The translations under genes and the position numbers were made by a program. Below are positions 58,546 through 64,000 of a stretch of 64,000 nucleotides of DNA, one piece after another; position 1 is the stretch's first letter, and each line of letters opens with the position of its first letter. The DNA comes from Nilaparvata lugens (taxonomy: Eukaryota; Arthropoda; Insecta; Hemiptera; Delphacidae), in NCBI RefSeq assembly GCF_014356525.2, contig NC_052517.1, positions 744,001 to 808,000 on the forward strand. The letters are read 5' to 3'. The notes under the pieces are model-generated. The model searched no databases. It was not told where the DNA came from and worked only from the letters and a program-made list of their open reading frames with translations.

Positions 58546-60145
58546 AAGAGTGTAAGAAGGGCACAGTATTGATTGATTGATTGAGTACTTTATTTATGTA
58601 GATTACAATATATACTGGCTTATACACTTATATACAATAGCTTACAATACAGCAAAATTATAGATGAATTTACATAATATAGACTAAGAACATAATTATT
58701 GAACTGTATATGATATGAAAAAGCAATTTGTAATATAATAACTATAGATAATAATCATATTGTTATGCATCTACATAAATTGGCGGAGCTTTGGACATAT
58801 CAATGTCCATTCTTCAGAAAGAATATTAAAAATATCCTCCCCACTAACTCTTTACCAAATTATGAGAGACTACCAGCGTCACATACAGTAGCTTCACCAA
58901 AAACAACTACTAGGACTATCGGCTTCAGTTAACACTCACATTTACAACATAGACACCCTATACACTGTCTATCATTAGTGTGTTGTTGGGAGTGTAAGAG
59001 TGTAAGAAGGGCACAGTATGAGAGACTACCAGCGTCACATAGCTTCACCAAAAACAACTACTAGGACTATCGGCTTCAGTTAACACTCACATTTGCAACA
59101 TAGACACCCTATACACTGTCTATTATTAGTGTGTTGTTGGGAGTGTAAGAGTGTAAGAAGGGCACAGTATGAGAGACTACCAGCGTCACATAGCTTCACC
59201 AAAAACAACTACTAGGACTATCGGCTTCAGTTAACACTCACATTTACAACATAGACACCCTATACACTGTCTATCATTAGTGTGTTGTTGGGAGTGTAAG
59301 AGTGTAAGAAGGGCACAGTATGAGAGACTACCAGCGTCACATAGCTTCACCAAAAACAACTACTAGGACTATCGGCTTCAGTTAACACTCACATTTGCAA
59401 CATAGACACCCTATACACTGTCTATTATTAGTGTGTTGTTGGGAGTGTAAGAGTGTAAGAGGGCACAGTATGAGAGACTACCAGCGTCACATAGCTTCAC
59501 CAAAAACAACTACTAGGACTATCGGCTTCAGTTAACACTCACATTTGCAACATAGACACCCTATACACTGTCTATTATTAGTGTGTTGTTGGGAGTGTAA
59601 GAGTGTAAGAAGGGCACAGTATGAGAGACTACCAGCGTCACATAGCTTCACCAAAAACAACTACTAGGACTATCGGCTTCAGTTAACACTCACATTTGCA
59701 ACATAGACACCCTATACACTGTCTATTATTATTGTGTTGTTGGGAGTGTAAGAGTGTAAGAAGGGCACAGTATGAGAGACTACCAGCGTCACATAGCTTC
59801 ACCAAAAACACTACTAGGACTATCGGCTTCAGTTAACACTCACATTTGCAACATAGACACCCTATACACTGTCTATTATTAGTGTGTTGTTGGGAGTGTA
59901 AGAGTGTAAGAAGGGCACAGTATGAGAGACTACCAGCGTCACATAGCTTCACAAAAACAACTACTAGACTATCGGCTTCAGTTAACACTCACATTTGCAA
60001 CATAGACACCCTATACACTGTCTATTATTAGTGTGTTGTTGGGAGTGTAAGAGTGTAAGAAGGGCACAGTATGAGAGACTACCAGCGTCACATAGCTTCA
60101 CCAAAACAACTACTAGGACTAACGGCTTCAGTTGACACTCACATT
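58546..60145. repeat. second 151-bp array of family D, interrupted
   Basis: About nine units of the same 151-bp module as 53880-55560. The first is split at AGTAT by the retroelement tail at 58570-58859. Some units have one-base losses (59461, 59811, 59953, 60103). The array ends in diverged sequence at 60145, and related family D sequence resumes at 61222. Confidence 0.85.
58570..58859 (-). mobile_element. 5'-truncated retroelement 3' end, copy 2
   Basis: Nearly the same as 5999-6290. It lies between CACAGTAT and TATGAGAG of one 151-bp unit, so TAT may be duplicated at the insertion site. Confidence 0.75.
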
Positions 60146-60448
60146 TACAAAGACATGATAAACGTGTATGATTAGCACATAAGCTGTGCTAATGGTGATA
60201 GCGTTTATGATTTTTGTGGCTTAAAAGACAAAACATAGCTACAAGATAAGTACAAAAACAGCAACACAAGGAAGAAAATGATGAAGATATGCATAGACGA
60301 GATTGACAAGGGAGAATAGTTATTTGTGCAACTAGTGCGCAAAGTGACAGTTTGCTGCACCGAAAGAAACGTTTACGCCCGAGCCGTAGGCGAGGGCGGA
60401 ATGGTTTCTTGAGTGCAGCAGAGGAACTTTGCGCACGTATTTCACATT
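60146..60448. other. spacer with GC-rich repeat core
   Basis: No gene was recognised. CGCCCGAGCCGTAGGCGAGG at 60376 and the mirrored GTGCAGC/GCTGCAC words around it suggest an inverted-repeat element overlapping the next feature. Confidence 0.45.
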
Positions 60449-60850
60449 AAGTTTTTCCTACAGTTACCATTGAATATGAAAAGTGGGTAATTATGGGTAA
60501 AATTGCCTGAAATGCATCAAATGTTTTTCTGTGTAATTTTATTATTGATAAAAACCTTAATTTATTGTCAAATTGAATAGAAATGTTGTCGTTGGTTATA
60601 ATATATACTTAATAATGTGCTCGTTGTGCTTGGTTGCACCTCTGCTCACTATAGCAGCCCAGTCACCGTTACCAACTTCATTTTGATTTTGCTGCACTGT
60701 TGCTCCATATAACCTACTAAGTATTTTGCGTTGCCATGTTGCAAATCTGGAGTGCAGAAAAATTTTTCCCGCACTAGAGCGGAAAAGTGATTCTTTGCGT
60801 TCTGTAATCAGTGCAGCAATGGCCACTTTTCAACGTAACTGTAGGAAAAA
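60449..60850. mobile_element. terminal inverted-repeat element
   Basis: TTTTTCCTACAGTTACCATT at the left and AACGTAACTGTAGGAAAAAT at the right are inverted and extend to GAAAAGTGG/CCACTTTTC. The inner minus-strand frame (60596-60826) shows no known motif. Confidence 0.65.
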
Positions 60851-60851
60851 T

Positions 60852-61220
60852 ATATAGTGAGGTCCACGTTATAATGGCAGTGGAGAAAGATAGGAGAAAA
60901 ACGTTGCCGATACTGATACGTAAACGTTGCCGGTAGCTGATACAGGTTTATTAATGTAATATTAACTGTTCATTCTCGTTTTAAATATTCAATTATATTT
61001 TATTAAGCAAGAGATTATATTTTTTAATAATTTCATAATGAATTTTCATAATCAGGATGAAATATTTTGTCAGTTAATTATCAATTCTGCATTGTTAAAA
61101 GCCGATCTGGCAACAGAGCAAAGCGAGAAAGAGATACCGCTATCCGCATTGTTGAATGATAAACAAGGATAGCAATACTATTGCCAATCAAACATTGCCA
61201 TTATAACGTACACCTCACTG
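60852..61220. mobile_element. TA-type MITE, family T, copy 3
   Basis: TATAGTGAGGTCCACGTTAT and ATTATAACGTACACCTCACT are inverted ends. The interior matches copies 1 and 2 (GAGAAAGAGATACCGCTATC). Confidence 0.8.
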
Positions 61221-61424
61221 TTAGTAGGACTATCGGCTTCAGTTAACAATGACATTTGCAACATAAAGGTCCTTCACCATGGCATATCATCATAAATGAT
61301 ACAGTATCAACACAATATGGAACAGTATCACCTCAATATGATACAGTATCATTCTCAATTTGACACACAACACCATAATTTGATACAAAACTTCCAAACT
61401 TTGAATGAATTCTACAAACCATGG
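61221..61424. mobile_element. family D right part
   Basis: AGGACTATCGGCTTCAGTTA, CCATGGCATATCATCATAAA and several GATACAGTATC words, then ACACCATAATTTGATACAAA. It continues the module order broken at 60145, so the intervening elements inserted into a family D copy. Confidence 0.7.
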
Positions 61425-61840
61425 TATCCTATCCCATTATATTAAGCGAGTAATTTCTGTATGTCTGTTTATATTTTTATATATGGTTATTTATGTTCAA
61501 CGGATCTCGAAAACGGCTCTACCGATTTTCACGAAATTTGGAAAATAGTAGGTTTATGATATAAAAATTCGATTGCACTAGGTGAACTCGCTGAACGACA
61601 TTAAAAGGATAATTCATCCTTGGCTGAAACAGCTGAGATTTTCGTCGTCTGTGGATAGTAGAAAGTGAGCGAGTGATTCTGTGGAAAATCAAAATATCGC
61701 ATCCCCAAAATTCATAAGCTGACGTATAGCCAGCTGTGAAATATAAACACGATCATTTTAGAGAATTGTGTTCTGTTTATCAATGAATAAAAATAACGAG
61801 CGAAGCTCGGTGCCCCTATATTGTTATATTTTCTTATGGT
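61425..61840 (+). mobile_element. family L element (Helitron-like)
   Basis: It starts CCTATCCCATTATATTAAGC and ends with the hairpin-forming CGAGCGAAGCTCG then GTGCCCC. It contains CTCGAAAACGGCTCTACCGA. Noncoding; the class is tentative. Confidence 0.45.
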
Positions 61841-62696
61841 ATCACCATAAAATGATACAGTATCACCACCCATGATACAGTATCAACACAATATAATAAA
61901 GTATCATCTCAACTTGACACAAAACACAATAATTTGATACAAAACTTCCAAACTTTGAAAGTTTGATAGATATGCTATCTGTTCTCTATAGCAACGACAG
62001 GTAGACACATAGAGCAGTGAGTGACCCACCTGTGTTGCTATCACTTGTTGGTCTCGGCCAACTCCCACAATGTGATACAGTATCAACATAATCTGATACA
62101 GTATCATCTCACCTCGACACACAACACAATAATTTGATACAAAACTTGCAAACTTTGAATGAATTCTACAAACCAAGGGATATCATGTTATATGCTATCT
62201 GTTCTCTATAGCAACGACAGGTAGACACATAGAGCAGTGAGTGACCCACCTGTGTTGCTATCACTTGTTGGTCTCGGCCAACTCCCACAATGTGATACAG
62301 TATCAACATAATCTGATACAGTATCATCTCACCTCGACACACAACACAATAATTTGATACAAAACTTCCAAACTTTGAATGAATTCTACAAACCATGGAA
62401 TATCTTGTTATGCAATCTGTTCTCTATAGCAACGACAGGTAGACACATAGAGCAGTGAGTGACCCTGACCCACCTGTGTTGCTATCACTTGTTGGTCTCG
62501 GCCAACTCCCACAATGTGATACATTATCAAAATAATCTGATACAGTATCATCTCAACTTGACACACAACACAATAATTTGATACAAAACTTGCAAACTTT
62601 GAATGAATTCTACAAACCATGGGATATCATGTTATATGCTATCTGTTCTCTATAGCAACGACAGGTAGACACATAGAGCACCCACCTGTGTTGCTA
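61841..62696 (-). repeat. tandem copies of the ABCF3 3' end plus family D tail
   Basis: Three units 212-224 bp apart lie downstream of the real ABCF3 stop. Each contains, on the minus strand, GAGTTGGCCGAGACCAACAA then GTGATAGCAACACAGGTGGG, followed by a family D end with GATACTGTATC words. The first 19 bases encode ELAETN and lead into the AAG TGA of the true terminus, with two third-position differences. Stops lie at about 62039, 62259 and 62484. Confidence 0.85.
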
Positions 62697-62852
62697 TCAC
62701 TTGTTTGTTTCGGCCAACTCCCTCTCCACGATGCGTCGATACTCGTCGAAGCCGCCCTCTATGGAGGTCACTGTGCCCCCTCCACACACCCACAGCTCCT
62801 TGCAGACCATCCTGATCAGTCGCTCGTCGTGGGAGACCAGGATTACACCTCC
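62697..62852 (-). CDS. ABCF3: ABCF3 (ABC-F family ATPase), terminal exon
   Basis: On the minus strand a TGTGATTGCAG acceptor opens a 51-codon exon ending AAC AAG TGA. It encodes GGVILVSHDERLIRMVCKEL, then WVCGGGTVTSIEGGFDEYRR and a charged tail. GGVILVSHDE is the end of the second nucleotide-binding domain, with the switch His of the SHD motif, and VCKELWVC..G.V....G.FDEYR is the usual C-terminal strand-helix of ABCF3/GCN20-type proteins. These cytosolic ABC proteins lack membrane domains and act with the translation machinery or in antiviral responses (family knowledge). All earlier exons lie beyond 64000. Phase 0 is assumed at the acceptor. Transposon-derived tandem copies of this exon's tip lie just downstream. 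Confidence 0.9.
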   Translation of the reverse strand, partial: GGVILVSHDERLIRMVCKELWVCGGGTVTSIEGGFDEYRRIVERELAETNK

Positions 62853-62884
62853 CTGCAATCACATGGATTCATTAGGAGAGATAT

Positions 62885-62937
62885 ATATACTATAGTGAGG
62901 TCCACGTTATAATGACAGTGGAGAAAAATAAGAGAAA
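62885..62937. mobile_element. family T MITE, left end only
   Basis: TATAGTGAGGTCCACGTTAT then AATGACAGTGGAG, cut off by a family A element. It lies in the last ABCF3 intron. Confidence 0.7.
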
Positions 62938-63515
62938 AAATCTAGTGTGGTGCACTCACACAACTTTCCTTGCCGTTATGAAAATTGATCACCTGACGCT
63001 AGTGTTCCCGCGCATCGGGAAGTCCACTATTCAAAGATTTGAGCCAGCTGGTGACAGGGCAATAACGCTGGAGACACACATGAGGTCTGATATCTCTTCA
63101 TAGTGAATGATTTAATAGAATCAACAATAATTTGCAATTGAATAATCACATTTTCTCGAATTTAAAGCTTATTTTCAATTTTAGGTGGTAATGTTACTGA
63201 ACATTAATTGTAGAGATTTTCATGCTCAATCTACTCCACTTGATTTTTTTCGTTTCAATGTATCTGGAGCCTGATAATTGGGAATCTATCTGCATTGATG
63301 GGGCGAAGCTTCTGAAATTTTTACAGATATGGGACTTGTGGCAGTTGATAGAGCTTATCGATGACTATTTTAGGTTTGATCGAAATCGTTGGAGCCGTTT
63401 CCGAGAAAATCACGAAAACCCCTGTTTTTGACAAAATTCTCGCCATTTTAGCCGTCATCTTGAATTGCATTTGATCGAAATTGTTCGTGTCGGATCCTTA
63501 TAGTGAAAGGACCTC
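62938..63515 (+). mobile_element. family A element, 3'-truncated
   Basis: It begins TCTAGTGTGGTGCACTCACA and matches 19527-20090 up to GGATCCTTATAGTGAAAGGA, where a retroelement 3' end has inserted or replaced the rest. Confidence 0.75.
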
Positions 63516-64000
63516 AAGTTCAATTCAATTCAATTCAATTCAATTTTATTTTAATGTTATGCATCGTATGTAATACAATATTAACACAGGTCATAAACAT
63601 TTCATCAAACAATACACATCTTAAATACATTACAAATGTCACCTCAATATAAATGCAATATAGTCTATATAATTAAAAACAATGTTAATATCACAGATGG
63701 AAATATTGTAGTTGAATAAACTAAAAACAGTGGAATCAAAAGTCTCCATTACCTGAAAAGTAAAGATCATACAGTTAATTTAAATTTCAAGTTTTTACTT
63801 AATCACAATATTCTAATAATAAATTACTGAGTCAAAAGTTCACCAATGTCATAAAAACATCTCTCACTTAACCACAATTTCAATTTTTTCTTGAAGACTA
63901 TTTCAGAATTCAGTTCTCGAATTTCAATTGGAATAGCATTATACACTTTTTTGGCCATATGCTGTGGGCTCGCCTCAAAAAACGTGGTTCTGTGGGCATC
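63516..64000 (-). mobile_element. non-LTR retroelement 3' end with ORF terminus
   Basis: On the minus strand the element ends in repeated AATTG (63516-63545), preceded by an AT-rich 3' UTR. It continues past the window edge. Confidence 0.75.
63824..64000 (-). pseudogene. non-LTR RT protein C-terminus (partial at window edge)
   Basis: The minus-strand frame includes FFEASPQHMAKKVYNAIPIE, IRELNSEIVFKKKLKLWLSE and ends FYDIGELLTQ TAA. The spacing of the KxYN.P and FKKKLKxWL words matches the extreme C-terminus of non-LTR RT proteins. The rest is outside the window, so it cannot be said whether the copy is intact. Confidence 0.7.

Noticed and set aside
60596..60826. 76-residue minus-strand frame
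   Set aside because: It lies wholly inside an inverted-repeat element and shows no recognised domain.

Overview
This is eukaryotic, intron-rich DNA from an insect genome. The inserted non-LTR retroelement remnants, dense small inverted-repeat elements and repeat style fit a hemipteran such as a planthopper; that placement is inference from repeat style, not from a marker gene. There are no operons, CRISPR arrays, rRNA genes or intact tRNA genes. At least two thirds of the window is repeat DNA.

Two host genes can be supported. The first occupies most of positions 3890-46665 on the minus strand: a multi-exon zinc-finger/AT-hook protein gene. Its supported coding exons, in transcript order, are 46528-46665 (start codon), 44023-44430, 40874-41014, 38256-38717, 35953-36042, 19169-19435, 11478-11614 (C2HC finger), 7426-7695 (three C2H2 fingers) and 3890-4856 (fourth C2H2 finger, 13-residue repeat, stop). 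The first six join in phase 0 and the last two in phase 2. A doubtful exon at 12610-12783 and a phase mismatch next to a 100-N gap show the middle of the model is incomplete. The second gene is ABCF3, of which only the terminal exon (62697-62852, minus) is inside the window.

The dominant feature is a 14.9-kb satellite at 20243-35164: 108 head-to-tail monomers of exactly 138 bp with no length change, inside one intron of the zinc-finger gene. On the minus strand (the sense strand of the host gene) each monomer carries a perfect Pol III B-box/T-arm, an A-box-like word about 48 nt upstream and a T5 tract downstream. A likely progenitor, an inverted-repeat element carrying the same monomers, lies at 36262-37345. 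The short open frames inside the satellite are an artefact of 138 being divisible by three.

Other repeats, region by region: a 34-bp array (1980-2480), an 82-bp array (2790-3690), a non-LTR relic (7930-9478), MITEs (1164, 6451, 9564, 10352, 10694, 11676), a segmental duplication with nested transposons (13200-15235 and 16045-18220), an intron minisatellite that duplicates a splice acceptor (38707-39570), several nested elements (40113-43834), palindromes (45470, 46255, 47107), two arrays of a 151-bp unit (53880-55560 and 58546-60145), a fold-back element holding a retroelement fragment (55890-57558), and tandem copies of the 3' end of ABCF3 (61980-62697). Recurring themes are transposons abutting exon edges and minisatellites that have captured exon boundaries.
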